A program made the translations under genes and the position numbers. A model generated the notes under the pieces. It was not told where the DNA came from and did no database searches. It saw only the letters and a program-made list of their open reading frames with translations. DNA of 44,930 nucleotides from Mycolicibacter icosiumassiliensis (GTDB taxonomy: Bacteria > Actinomycetota > Actinomycetes > Mycobacteriales > Mycobacteriaceae), in assembly GCF_900078685.2 (NCBI RefSeq), contig NZ_LT546166.1, forward strand, positions 2,717,603 to 2,762,532, read 5' to 3'. Below, piece by piece: positions 31,829 through 39,941 of this stretch (its first letter is position 1; each line of letters begins with the position of its first letter).

Positions 31829-33316
31829 ATGGGGACCCACCAGTACGACGCCATCATCGTGGGCGCGGGCTTCGGCGGTATTGGCGCAGCGATCCAACTC
31901 GGCCGGCTGGGCTACGACAAGATCGTGATCCTCGATCGCTTGGACGGTCTTGGCGGAACGTGGCGGGTGAACCACTACCCGGGTCTGTCCGTCGACCAGC
32001 CCTCGACTACCTATTCCTACTGGTTTGAACCGAACCCCTACTGGTCTCGGCTCTTCGCCCCCGGCAACGAGGTCCAGGCTTACGCCGAGCATGTCGCGGA
32101 CAAATACGACGTGCGCCGCCACATGCGCTTCAACGCATCCGTCGACGGCGCCCAGTGGGACGAAGACGCGAAGGTCTGGCGGGTTGCGTTAGCCGGTGGC
32201 GAGACGCTGACCTCGCAATTCCTGATCGTGGCCACCGGCTTCCTGTGCCAGCCGAAGATCCCGGACATCCCCGGCATCGATACATTCGCCGGTCACGTCG
32301 TACACACCGCAGCCTGGGATCACGAGTACTCGATGGCCGGGCGCCGCGCGGCGGTCATCGGAACCGGATCCACCGGCATCCAGGTGATCCCCGAGCTGGC
32401 CAAAGAAGTCGCCGACCTGACGGTGTATCAGCGCACCCCGATCCTGGTGACCCCCAAGTCCGACGTGGTGTTCCCGCCGGTAGCCCAGCGGATGTTTGCC
32501 CGGCTGCCGTTCACCCAGCGCATCGTGCGGTGGCTCACCGACAACACCACGGACTTCATGATGGTCCTGACCATGTGGCGCTACCGGCGTTTCAAGTTCC
32601 TGAACAAGGCGATGGCGGCTCAATCCGCGCTGCACCGCCGCCGGGCGGTGCGGGATCGTGAACTGGCCGACAAGATGCGGCCCGATTTCGACTTCGGCTG
32701 CAAGCGCCCGTCGATCTCCAACGACTACTACCCGACCTTCGCCAAACCGAACGTGCACTTGGTGACCGAGGGGATCGAGCGGATCGAGCCGGACGGCATC
32801 GTGGCGCGGGACGGCACCAAGCGAGAGATCGACACCCTGGTGTTGGCGACGGGTTACGACGTGTGGGAGGGCAACCTGCCGGCGATCGAGGTGATCGGTC
32901 GCGGTGGTCGCAACCTGGGGAAGTGGTGGCGGGAAACTCGTTTCCAGGCCTACCAGGGCATGACCGCCCCCGCGTTCCCGAACTTCATCAATATGGCCAG
33001 CCCGTTTTCCTGGGTCGGGTTGTCCTGGTTCAACACGGTGGAATACCAGATGCGCCACATGAACCGGCTCTTTGGTGAACTTCAGCGGCGCGGAGCCCAC
33101 ACGTTCGAGGTCACCGAGGAGGCCAATACGCGCTTCTATGAGCGTATGACCAAGCTGCTCGACGATTCGGTTTTTCACCTCGGCAACTGCGCCACCTCGA
33201 ATTCCTACTGGTTCAACCATCAGACCGGGGAGGCGCCGCTTTTCCGGCCCACCTCGGTTCGCAGCGCCGTCAACGAGCAGGACAGCTTCCCGCTGACCGA
33301 CTACGCGATCACGTGA
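31829..33316 (+). CDS. Flavin-binding monooxygenase, Baeyer-Villiger type
   Basis: A 495-residue class B flavoprotein monooxygenase. The FAD-binding GAGFGGIG lies near residue 12, the BVMO fingerprint FxGxxxHxxxW appears as FAGHVVHTAAWD, the NADPH-binding loop is GTGSTGIQ, and VLATGYD is the second conserved ATG motif. It resembles mycobacterial EthA/MymA-type enzymes. It should insert oxygen next to a ketone (ester formation) or oxidise S or N; conversion of a lipid ketone to an ester is one possible tailoring step here. ATG 31829 has no ribosome site; TAGCGT at 31814-31819 could give a nearly leaderless transcript. The gene is divergent from the AurF-like gene and is followed by mmpS after 142 bases. 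Confidence 0.92.
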   Translation: MGTHQYDAIIVGAGFGGIGAAIQLGRLGYDKIVILDRLDGLGGTWRVNHYPGLSVDQPSTTYSYWFEPNPYWSRLFAPGNEVQAYAEHVADKYDVRRHMRFNASVDGAQWDEDAKVWRVALAGGETLTSQFLIVATGFLCQPKIPDIPGIDTFAGHVVHTAAWDHEYSMAGRRAAVIGTGSTGIQVIPELAKEVADLTVYQRTPILVTPKSDVVFPPVAQRMFARLPFTQRIVRWLTDNTTDFMMVLTMWRYRRFKFLNKAMAAQSALHRRRAVRDRELADKMRPDFDFGCKRPSISNDYYPTFAKPNVHLVTEGIERIEPDGIVARDGTKREIDTLVLATGYDVWEGNLPAIEVIGRGGRNLGKWWRETRFQAYQGMTAPAFPNFINMASPFSWVGLSWFNTVEYQMRHMNRLFGELQRRGAHTFEVTEEANTRFYERMTKLLDDSVFHLGNCATSNSYWFNHQTGEAPLFRPTSVRSAVNEQDSFPLTDYAIT

Positions 33317-33458
33317 GCACTGTTGCCGTTGGCCCGCGCGGTAGCGGGGTTCGTGCATCTACCCCCCAGCAAGCGGAGACTGATTCTGCGCGCCTCATGA
33401 TTTACTCATTAGTGCAGTTCGTGCGCTCACCGAATCGTTGGCGTGCCGGGGGGAACGG

Positions 33459-33905
33459 GTGAGGGAAATCCTGGTTGTCAGACTTTTCGGGCGGGTGTGG
33501 ATACCGCTGGTCATTCTGCTGGTGATCGGAGCCGGAGCCGTCATCGTCTCGCGAGTTCACGGGATCTTCGGCTCGGAGCGGCGCCCGGTCTACACCGACA
33601 GTCACGTCGCCGGTACCAACTCATATACCCCCAAGCAGGTGGTGTACGAGGTCTTCGGTCCGCCCGGCGCAGTGGCTGACATTAGCTATTTCAATGCCGA
33701 TATCCAGCCGCAGCAAGTGAATGCAGCTCTTTTGCCGTGGTCGTTGACGTTGTCGATCAATGCGCCTGCCGTCATAGCAAATGTTGTGGCGCAGGGCGAC
33801 AGCTCCAGTCTGGGATGCCGCATCATGGTGGACGGTGAAGTCAAGGCCGAGCGGGTGTCGCGCGAAGTGAATGCCTATACGCATTGCGAGGTACGGGGCG
33901 CATGA
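33459..33905 (+). CDS. MmpS family membrane protein
   Basis: A 148-residue MmpS: a short cytoplasmic start, one transmembrane helix ([18 protein letters not shown]) and a periplasmic domain with the family pattern [46 protein letters not shown] and [13 protein letters not shown]. MmpS proteins are membrane-associated accessory factors of MmpL transporters, needed for export of siderophores or glycopeptidolipids in characterised cases. GTG 33459 is chosen because GGGGGGA lies about 6 bases upstream; TTG 33438 would add seven residues. The stop overlaps the mmpL start (ATGA at 33902-33905), so MmpS and MmpL are translationally coupled. In the window this pair is the only transporter and is the candidate exporter for the PKS lipid. 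Confidence 0.93.
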   Translation: MREILVVRLFGRVWIPLVILLVIGAGAVIVSRVHGIFGSERRPVYTDSHVAGTNSYTPKQVVYEVFGPPGAVADISYFNADIQPQQVNAALLPWSLTLSINAPAVIANVVAQGDSSSLGCRIMVDGEVKAERVSREVNAYTHCEVRGA

Positions 33906-36772
33906 GCGCCCGCCGCCCCGGCCGCCCGGCCTTCGCCGCAGTCGTCCACAAGTTCGCCATCCCGGTAATTCTTGCCTGGTTGGGAATCTCCCTGCTGGTC
34001 AGCCTCGGCGTTCCGCCGCTCGAACAGGTCGCCAAGGACCGCGCCGTATCGCTGAGCGCCCAGGATGCACCGTCGTTGAAGGCGATGGCGCGCATTGGCG
34101 AGCTGTTCCAGGAATCCGATACCGACAGCATCACGATGATCGTGCTGGAAAGCGAGCAGCCCCTTGGCGAGGCCGCTCACCGCTACTACGACGAACTCAT
34201 CGGTCAATTGAACGCCGATTCGGCGCACGTGCAGCATGTGCAGGATTTCTGGGGTGACCCGTTGACCGCGCCCGGGGTCCAGAGTGCAGATGGCAAGGCC
34301 GTCTACGTCCAACTGAATCTCGTCGGAAACATGGGTGAGGCGAAGGCGAACGAGTCCGTTGATGCGGTCCGGGAAATTGTGAACCGCATCCCCGCGCCGC
34401 CTGGGGTCAGCGTCTATGTCACCGGTCCGACGCCGCTGAGCGCAGACATGATGCAGGTCGGTGACCGCGCCATCATGAAGATCACGCTGGCAACAGTCGT
34501 GGTGATAGCGATCATGCTGCTGCTGGTGTACCGCTCGATTGCGACGGTGGCGCTTGTGCTCGTGATGATCGGGGTGGAACTGACGGCGGTGCGAGGCATC
34601 GTCGCCTTCCTCAGTGATACCGGCGTTATCAGAATCTCGACGTTCGCGATCAGCATCCTGGTCTGCTTGGCGATCGCGGCGGGCACCGACTACGTCATCT
34701 TTTTCATCGGTCGATACCACGAGGCGCGCCATGCCGGCGAAGACCGGACGTCGGCCTACTACACCGCGTATCGCGGTGTGGCACATGTGATTCTGGCTTC
34801 GGGCTTGACCGTCGCGGGGGCGACGTATTGCCTCAGCTTCACCCGCCTCCCAATCTTTCAAACCATGGGTGCCCCGTGCGCGGTAGGAATGCTGGTCGCG
34901 GTTGCGGTCGCACTTACGTTGGTGCCGGCCGTTCTCGCGGTGGCCGGCCGGTTCGGCTTGCTTGAGCCCAAGCGCACCATGTCGACTCGCGGTTGGCGGC
35001 GGGTGGGAACGGCGGTCGTACGCTGGCCCGCGCCCATCTTCCTGGCTTCCTGTGCAGTGGCGTTGGTGGGTTTGTTGGCGCTGACGGGATTCCAGGTCAA
35101 CTACGATGACCGTCCGTACATGCCCCGTGACACGCCGGCCAATGTCGGTTGGGCGGCAGCGGAGCGCCATTTTTCCGAAGCGCGATTGCGGCCCGACGTA
35201 TTGGTGATCGAGTCCGATCACGACCTGCGCAATTCAGCGGATTTCTTGGTACTGAACAGACTGGCCAAGGCGATCTTCCGGGTCGAAGGTGTCGCACTGG
35301 TCCAAGGCGTTACCCGGCCGGAGGGCGCGCCACTGGAACATACTTCCGTGCCGTTTCTGCTCAGCCTGCAGAGTGCCGGTCAGTTACAGAATATTAAGTT
35401 CGTTAAGGACCGGATCGCCGATATGCATGCGCAGGCCGACGACCTGTCCGGCACGATCGCCTCACTGGAGCGTGCCTATGCATTGATGCAGGAGTTTAGG
35501 GACACAACGCACCACATTGTCGGGGTTAGCAAGGAAACGATAGAGATCACCCGGGAAATACGCGACGACATTGCGAATTTCGATGATTTCTTCAGGACAT
35601 TCCGCAATTATTTCTATTGGGAGCCGCACTGCGCCAATATTCCGGTATGTGCGGCGATGCGGTCAGCTTATGACGCCTCGGATGGTATCGACAGAGTCAG
35701 CGAAAAACTGGATGAGTTGACGCCAGATCTGGACAATTTCGACACGGTGATGCCCCAGGTGCTCGCGCTGGTACCGCCACAGATCGCCACCATAAAAAGT
35801 GTGCAGAATATGCTCTTGACCGCCAACAGCACTATGACGGGCATCATCGAGCAAATGGAGCAGCTGGGCACGGATGCATCGGCGATGGGGCAAGATTTCG
35901 ACGCTGCCCAAAACGATGACTCCTTCTACTTACCCCGCAGTGTGTTCGGCAACCCCGATTTCCAGCGTGTGATGAAGCTGTTCTTGTCACCCGACGGCAA
36001 GGCGGCGCGCTTCATCATCACGCACCGGGGCAACCCGAGCACCGAAGCCGGTATCGCGCGGATCGATCCGATCAAGACGGCGGCCGAGGAGGCGCTCAAG
36101 GGCACCCCGCTGGCTACCGCCAAGATTTATGTCGCCGGCAACGCGGCGGTCTTGAAGGACCTCAAAGAAGGATCGGCCTACGACCTGCTCATCGCGGGCA
36201 CGGCGTCGCTGTGCATCATCTTCATCATCATGCTGATTCTCACCCGCAGCCTGATTGCGGCGCTGGTGATCGTGGGCACTGTGGTCGGCTCGTTGGGCGC
36301 CTCGTTCGGGCTGTCGGTGCTGGTCTGGCAGTACCTGCTGGGCTTGAACCTGCACTGGATGGTGCCGCTGATGGCGATCATCATTTTGTTAGCGGTGGGT
36401 GCCGACTACAACTTATTGCTGGTCGCGAGGTTCAAGGAGGAAATCGCGGGCGGCCTCAAGACCGGCATCATCCGCGGCATGGGCGGCACCGGCAAAATTG
36501 TTTCGACTGCAGGCCTGGTCTTCGCGTTCACGATGGCGGCGATGATCGTCAGCGACCTGCGGGTGGTCGGGCAGGTTGGTACCACGATAGGTCTCGGACT
36601 GCTGTTCGACACCCTGGTCGTGCGTTCGTTCATGACCCCGTCGGCGGCCGCGCTGCTGGGCCGCTGGTTCTGGTGGCCCCAGCAGGTACCTAACCGCAGC
36701 CGTGCATCTCAGGGCCACCGGTCGCTCCCAAGCGTGAGTCGATCGGCCGATGAACATATGTCGTTGAGTTGA
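33902..36772 (+). CDS. MmpL family RND lipid transporter
   Basis: A 956-residue RND-superfamily transporter of the inner membrane. TM1 is at about residues 18-37. A first porter domain, a helix bundle (about 190-360), a long second periplasmic domain and a second bundle (about 765-930) follow. The proton-relay Asp-Tyr pairs are in GTDYVIFF (Asp263, Tyr264) and [12 protein letters not shown] (Asp835, Tyr836). The second periplasmic domain contains a long coiled-coil-like stretch with HCANIPVC cysteines, the arrangement of MmpL4/MmpL5-type proteins that work with an MmpS. ATG 33902 overlaps the mmpS stop. The cargo is not deducible from sequence alone; proximity to PKS, acyltransferase and PE-PPE genes makes export of the locus lipid the best guess. 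Confidence 0.94.
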   Translation: MSARRPGRPAFAAVVHKFAIPVILAWLGISLLVSLGVPPLEQVAKDRAVSLSAQDAPSLKAMARIGELFQESDTDSITMIVLESEQPLGEAAHRYYDELIGQLNADSAHVQHVQDFWGDPLTAPGVQSADGKAVYVQLNLVGNMGEAKANESVDAVREIVNRIPAPPGVSVYVTGPTPLSADMMQVGDRAIMKITLATVVVIAIMLLLVYRSIATVALVLVMIGVELTAVRGIVAFLSDTGVIRISTFAISILVCLAIAAGTDYVIFFIGRYHEARHAGEDRTSAYYTAYRGVAHVILASGLTVAGATYCLSFTRLPIFQTMGAPCAVGMLVAVAVALTLVPAVLAVAGRFGLLEPKRTMSTRGWRRVGTAVVRWPAPIFLASCAVALVGLLALTGFQVNYDDRPYMPRDTPANVGWAAAERHFSEARLRPDVLVIESDHDLRNSADFLVLNRLAKAIFRVEGVALVQGVTRPEGAPLEHTSVPFLLSLQSAGQLQNIKFVKDRIADMHAQADDLSGTIASLERAYALMQEFRDTTHHIVGVSKETIEITREIRDDIANFDDFFRTFRNYFYWEPHCANIPVCAAMRSAYDASDGIDRVSEKLDELTPDLDNFDTVMPQVLALVPPQIATIKSVQNMLLTANSTMTGIIEQMEQLGTDASAMGQDFDAAQNDDSFYLPRSVFGNPDFQRVMKLFLSPDGKAARFIITHRGNPSTEAGIARIDPIKTAAEEALKGTPLATAKIYVAGNAAVLKDLKEGSAYDLLIAGTASLCIIFIIMLILTRSLIAALVIVGTVVGSLGASFGLSVLVWQYLLGLNLHWMVPLMAIIILLAVGADYNLLLVARFKEEIAGGLKTGIIRGMGGTGKIVSTAGLVFAFTMAAMIVSDLRVVGQVGTTIGLGLLFDTLVVRSFMTPSAAALLGRWFWWPQQVPNRSRASQGHRSLPSVSRSADEHMSLS

Positions 36773-36991
36773 TCTCGTCGATTGCGCGTAGCCGACACTG
36801 AACGCGTCCGATTGTCTGCGTGCGAAATTCATCGGCGCAGATCAAAAAATGTTTATTCTTCTATCGACACCTCGCCCCAAGCAGTTCAGTTGGTGGATCG
36901 AGCCTAAATCGGGTCGTATCGATATGTGTTCGATTCCAGTGGGAGAGCGGTCAGCGCTAACGCTGGTTTTGATGGCTTGACAAACGCCTGA

Positions 36992-36997
36992 TATCTT
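36992..36997 (+). promoter_or_regulatory. -10 box of a probable leaderless promoter for the PE-PPE gene
   Basis: TATCTT ends 6 bases before GTG 37004, and no ribosome site is visible. The preceding 219 bases (36773-36991) are less GC-rich than the surroundings and show no gene. A TTGACA at 36977-36982 is only 9 bases from this -10 box, too close to act with it as a normal -35. Confidence 0.45.
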
Positions 36998-37003
36998 CAC
37001 GGC

Positions 37004-38011
37004 GTGAAAAATGCACTCATGAAGAGCGTGGCAGCAACGGTCGCTGCCATCACTACGCTGTCCATGACGTCTGCTGTCACTTCGGCCGCTGATGTTGTTC
37101 AGCGCCTGGACGTTTCACTCATGGCCACAGGTGGCGTCTGGGACATCGGTGGCCTCAATAACCTGCCCGCCGGGCAGAGCGTGGCGCTGGTTCTCGGTTC
37201 CAGTGGAATTCCTACTCCGTCCGAAACCTACGTCGAGACCGCGTTCAACACGTATCTGGCTCCCAGCGGGCGGTTCGGCGGAGACTTGAGCCACGTGTAC
37301 GCCTTGACCACTCCGGAGCTTGGCTACGACACCAGCCATGTCCTCCCGCAGGATCAGGCTGACATCATGGCGGCGCTGGTTCCCTTGCTGCACAGCGGTC
37401 ACGACGTCACGTTGTTCGGGTATTCGCAATCGGCGGCGGCCATCAACGGGGCACTCAATGAGCTGTACGACACCTACGGTGATGACGTCACCGGGCGCGT
37501 CAACTTCGTGCTGGTCGGCAACGGTGGTTCACCGGACGGCATTATGAACATGATCTACGCGTCGCTGCCGTCGTGGGCGCAGGACATCCTGCGATCCACC
37601 GCGGCTCAGCTCAATCTCGACGGTGGTGTATTGAACTTTGGGGAGAATGAGCCTTCGCGCTACGTCACTCCCGAGCACTTCCACGGCAGCGTGTTCACTC
37701 TTCAAGGTTTCGGAGGGATGTCGGTTCCCGACGGCTACGCAAGCTGGAGTCCCACCAGTTTTGCTGACGGCTCATGGTTCCTGCAGCTCCTGGGACTGGT
37801 CACCAGTCATGAGCTGTACATGGGAGTGTCACCCGATGACATCTACTCTGCATTGGCGGGCGTCGACCCCACTGACACGGTCCACTACCTCGACTTGAAC
37901 CCGTCCGAGGGCTTCTTGACTCTGCTTACTGCAGCGGGAATCAACGTCGGATGGATTCCCGAATCTCTCGGAGATCCGCTGGTGGACTTCTTCTCCAGCC
38001 TCGGTATCTAA
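37004..38011 (+). CDS. Secreted PE-PPE-domain alpha/beta hydrolase, possible lipid acyltransferase
   Basis: A 335-residue protein with a signal peptide (KNALMKSVAATVAAITTLSMTSAVTSAAD) and a PE-PPE domain (PF08237), a serine-hydrolase fold. The nucleophile motif is LFGYSQSAAAI with Ser141; NFVLVGNGGSPDGI and LTTPELGYDT are typical of the domain. There is no PE or PPE N-terminal module. Characterised relatives Chp1 (sulfolipid), Chp2 (polyacyltrehalose) and PE (trehalose polyphleates) are extracytoplasmic acyltransferases encoded with an MmpL that exports the lipid precursor. Here the gene follows mmpS-mmpL by 231 bases on the same strand, so a similar outer-membrane-side acyl transfer is a good hypothesis; a plain esterase or cutinase-like role is the alternative. 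GTG 37004 is probably leaderless. Confidence 0.88.
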   Translation: MKNALMKSVAATVAAITTLSMTSAVTSAADVVQRLDVSLMATGGVWDIGGLNNLPAGQSVALVLGSSGIPTPSETYVETAFNTYLAPSGRFGGDLSHVYALTTPELGYDTSHVLPQDQADIMAALVPLLHSGHDVTLFGYSQSAAAINGALNELYDTYGDDVTGRVNFVLVGNGGSPDGIMNMIYASLPSWAQDILRSTAAQLNLDGGVLNFGENEPSRYVTPEHFHGSVFTLQGFGGMSVPDGYASWSPTSFADGSWFLQLLGLVTSHELYMGVSPDDIYSALAGVDPTDTVHYLDLNPSEGFLTLLTAAGINVGWIPESLGDPLVDFFSSLGI

Positions 38012-38033
38012 GTTCAGCTCGGGCATCGCAGGT

Positions 38034-38054
38034 AGACGGTCACTGGCGCCGTCT
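38034..38054 (+). terminator. Possible stem-loop after the PE-PPE gene
   Basis: AGACGG (38034-38039) can pair with CCGTCT (38049-38054) around a 9-base loop, 22 bases after the stop. A T-tract is lacking, as often in mycobacteria. Nothing else is assignable in 38012-38230. Confidence 0.35.
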
Positions 38055-38246
38055 TGCTCGCGAACGCGATTTCGCGGATGCCTTGACCACTCGGCTGTCG
38101 ACGCGGTTCCTGTCGGCTTCCCATGCCGACTCTGGTCAACTCCCTGCACCGTGGGCTAGATTTAGCCAAGTTCCGATTGTAGAAAGTGGTCGCGGGTTCC
38201 GGCACGGCTTCAGCTGGTGAGTCTGCGCCGATAAAGGAGTCGGTAG

Positions 38247-38375
38247 ATGAGCATCGCGGACCGGACCGTAGCGGCCACCCGGGGAGGGGCGCTGACAGTA
38301 GGTGCAGGCACGCTGGGCCCGGTGTCTCGACTGTTCACCGGCGCTGAGATCAGCGTCGATGCGACGCTGGTCTGA
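38247..38375 (+). CDS. Small hypothetical protein, 42 residues
   Basis: A short frame starts at ATG 38247 behind AAGGAG (38234-38239, 7 bases spacing) and stops at TGA 38373-38375, only 14 bases before the hemerythrin-like start. The product begins MSIADRTVAATRGGALTVG and is small, Gly/Ala/Thr-rich and without cysteine or a clear membrane helix. I do not recognise it. The good ribosome site and tight spacing suggest it is translated and cotranscribed with the hemerythrin-like gene. It could also be the upstream leader peptide of that gene. Confidence 0.5.
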   Translation: MSIADRTVAATRGGALTVGAGTLGPVSRLFTGAEISVDATLV

Positions 38376-38389
38376 GGGGAGCGCCATAC

Positions 38390-38863
38390 ATGTCCGGTGA
38401 AGCCCTTTCGGTTGCCTTGGAACGTGAGCATCTGCAGATCGACGCCGGAATCAGAGCCTTCCTGGCGGGCCTCGAGGGCGACCGCGTCGACGCCGCCGGC
38501 CTGAGCGCGACACTGGCGGTGCTGCGACGCCATATCTATCTGGAGGAACAGCTGCTGTTCCCGCCGATCAGCAGCGGCGCCCACATTATGGCGGTGTTCG
38601 GGATGATCCGCGGCCACGGCCAGATCTGGCGCACCATGAACGCACTCGACGACATGGCCGGCGCAGGAGCTGACCACGACAGGTTGCGGTGGACCTGTCG
38701 ACAATTGCTGGCTCTGCTGGCCGACCACAACAAGGTGGAGGAGCCGGTGATCTACCCGGCCGTCGACACCGGACTGGCACCCGAGCAGGCCGCGGAAGTG
38801 GCCGAATTCCTGGCAGCCGGCCAGATGCCCGAGGGGTGGACCTGCGCACGGGGAGCGGTCTGA
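38390..38863 (+). CDS. Hemerythrin-like HHE domain protein
   Basis: A 157-residue four-helix protein with the HHE-cation-binding pattern: His14 in EREH, His48 and Glu52 in RRHIYLEEQLLFP, His76 in GHGQIW, and His113 with the following Glu in LADHNKVEEPVIYP. It should bind a diiron centre and sense or buffer oxygen, NO or peroxide in the cytosol. ATG 38390 is preceded by GAGGGGAG (38374-38381). The stop is 4 bases from the stop of the convergent lipase gene. No link to the lipid locus is evident; it is probably a stress gene adjoining ileS. Confidence 0.88.
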   Translation: MSGEALSVALEREHLQIDAGIRAFLAGLEGDRVDAAGLSATLAVLRRHIYLEEQLLFPPISSGAHIMAVFGMIRGHGQIWRTMNALDDMAGAGADHDRLRWTCRQLLALLADHNKVEEPVIYPAVDTGLAPEQAAEVAEFLAAGQMPEGWTCARGAV

Positions 38864-38867
38864 GCGG

Positions 38868-39635
38868 TCAGGCTTCGCCGGCGATGAGCGCCGACAGGCC
38901 GGCGTGATAGGCGGCCAGGCTGTGCCGCCAGCCGATGTCGACGGCACCGCCGCTGTCCACGGCGATCTGGGCGCCCACATGCACATACGGCGCGGGCGGC
39001 ACCAAGGGGACGATGTCGAGGAAATTCACTACGCGATAACAGCATTCGATGGCAGCGTCGAACGCGGCCTTGAAGTCGGCCACGCCGACGCGTGGGCCGG
39101 CGAATGTGGTCAGCCGCGGTTCGATGGTGTTCGGGGGCATCGCTTGGGCGACATCCGGTGCGGCCAGCACGGCCAAGGCGGCCCCGAGGCTGTGCCCGGT
39201 GATGAGGATCTGACTGCACCCGCTGGTCGCCGCGGGCAGGTTGGCGGCGATGGAGGTACGGACGCAGCCGTAGATGTCCTGGAAGCCGGCGTGCACCTGG
39301 CCGAACCGCATGAACCCCGCCACCGGTGTGTAGGGCGCCGGGAGGAAGTCGAGATCGGCGATCCAGTCCGCTACATCGGAGCTGCCACGAAATGCGATGA
39401 ACGCGGTGCCGCTGGCGGTGTGATGGCCCATCAACCCAAAGATGTTGGTGTCCTTGGCCATCGCTGTCGCCGGATGCTGCTCGGGCAGCGCCGCCAAGTG
39501 TGCCTGGTCGGCCTTGATCAGGGCGGTCTGGCGCCAACCCGGCGGCAGCGTGGGCGCAGCGCCGGACATCACGGTGTAGGCCGCCGATGCCAGCGGCAGC
39601 ACCACGTCGCGGGCGTACGACGGGCTGAATGCCAC
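38868..39635 (-). CDS. Class 3 lipase family protein
   Basis: A 255-residue alpha/beta hydrolase of the fungal-type lipase class 3 family (PF01764). FRGSSDVADWIADL carries the oxyanion region, HAGFQDIY precedes the nucleophile elbow ITGHSLGAALA (Ser in GHSLG), TFAGPRVG follows, and Asp in NFLDIVPLVPP with His in WRHSLAAYH completes the triad. No signal peptide is evident, so the substrate is probably an internal acylglycerol or other ester. The frame is open to 39779, but GTG 39635 is preferred: a TAGACT -10 box (complement of 39643-39648) lies 7 bases upstream, indicating a leaderless message, and the upstream part would run through the operator region. It is divergent from ileS and shares a palindrome-rich control region with it. 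Confidence 0.88.
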   Translation of the reverse strand: MAFSPSYARDVVLPLASAAYTVMSGAAPTLPPGWRQTALIKADQAHLAALPEQHPATAMAKDTNIFGLMGHHTASGTAFIAFRGSSDVADWIADLDFLPAPYTPVAGFMRFGQVHAGFQDIYGCVRTSIAANLPAATSGCSQILITGHSLGAALAVLAAPDVAQAMPPNTIEPRLTTFAGPRVGVADFKAAFDAAIECCYRVVNFLDIVPLVPPAPYVHVGAQIAVDSGGAVDIGWRHSLAAYHAGLSALIAGEA

Positions 39636-39642
39636 GCTGAAC

Positions 39643-39648
39643 AGTCTA
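39643..39648 (-). promoter_or_regulatory. -10 box of the leaderless lipase promoter
   Basis: Read on the minus strand this is TAGACT, ending 7 bases before GTG 39635. No ribosome site precedes that GTG. The large palindrome at 39654-39685 covers its -35 region. Confidence 0.5.
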
Positions 39649-39653
39649 GGAGG

Positions 39654-39685
39654 CTCAAAGGTGCCAACGCGTTGGCAACTTTGAG
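39654..39685. promoter_or_regulatory. 32 bp palindrome, candidate operator between lipase and ileS
   Basis: The arms 39654-39669 and 39670-39685 are reverse complements except for one pair (39661/39678). The centre is the perfect 16 bp palindrome TGCCAACGCGTTGGCA (39662-39677). A related imperfect palindrome lies at 39694-39711 (TTGTCAGCATGTTGGCAA), 33 bp away centre to centre, overlapping the ileS -35. The site lies between two divergent promoters, which fits a dimeric repressor such as TetR type; the regulator is not in the window. Confidence 0.6.
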
Positions 39686-39693
39686 ACTCAATG

Positions 39694-39721
39694 TTGTCAG
39701 CATGTTGGCAACGTTTAGACT
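39694..39721 (+). promoter_or_regulatory. Probable sigma-A promoter of ileS
   Basis: TTGTCA (39694-39699), 16 bases, then TAGACT (39716-39721). Transcription would start near 39728, just ahead of the T-box specifier stem, which supports the assignment. Confidence 0.6.
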
Positions 39722-39734
39722 CCTCTCCATCGGC

Positions 39735-39941
39735 ACTGAACCGGCAATCACCGGGGAGCCTTCGGAAGAACAGCCGCACCGCCTAGCAGCCGGCTCAGTA
39801 GAACCGAACGGGACGGCCCGTCACAGCCCTACATGAGCGGTCGCGCCCTAGGACGGGAGTGCGGCAAGCGGGGTGGTACCGCGGCGCTCGCGCAACCGCG
39901 CGGCGTCGTCCCCGGGCCGGGCCCTTGGGAGACGACACACC
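39735..39941 (+). promoter_or_regulatory. ileS translational T-box riboswitch (ultrashort stem I, Ile specifier)
   Basis: An actinobacterial ileS-type T-box leader. The short stem I is CCGG-CAATCA-CCGG (39741-39754) with the isoleucine specifier ATC at 39747-39749. GGTGGTACCGCGG (39872-39884) is the T-box that pairs with the tRNA acceptor end. Downstream, GTCGTCCC (39905-39912) can pair with GGGAGACGAC (39927-39936, one bulged A) and thereby hide the ribosome site GGGAGA (39927-39932), 9 bases before GTG 39942. Uncharged tRNA-Ile should free the site and raise translation of ileS. The exact 5' end is approximate. Confidence 0.9.

Noticed and set aside
36977..36982. Perfect TTGACA upstream of the PE-PPE gene as -35 box
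   Set aside because: Only 9 bases from the TATCTT -10 box; normal spacing is about 16-18.
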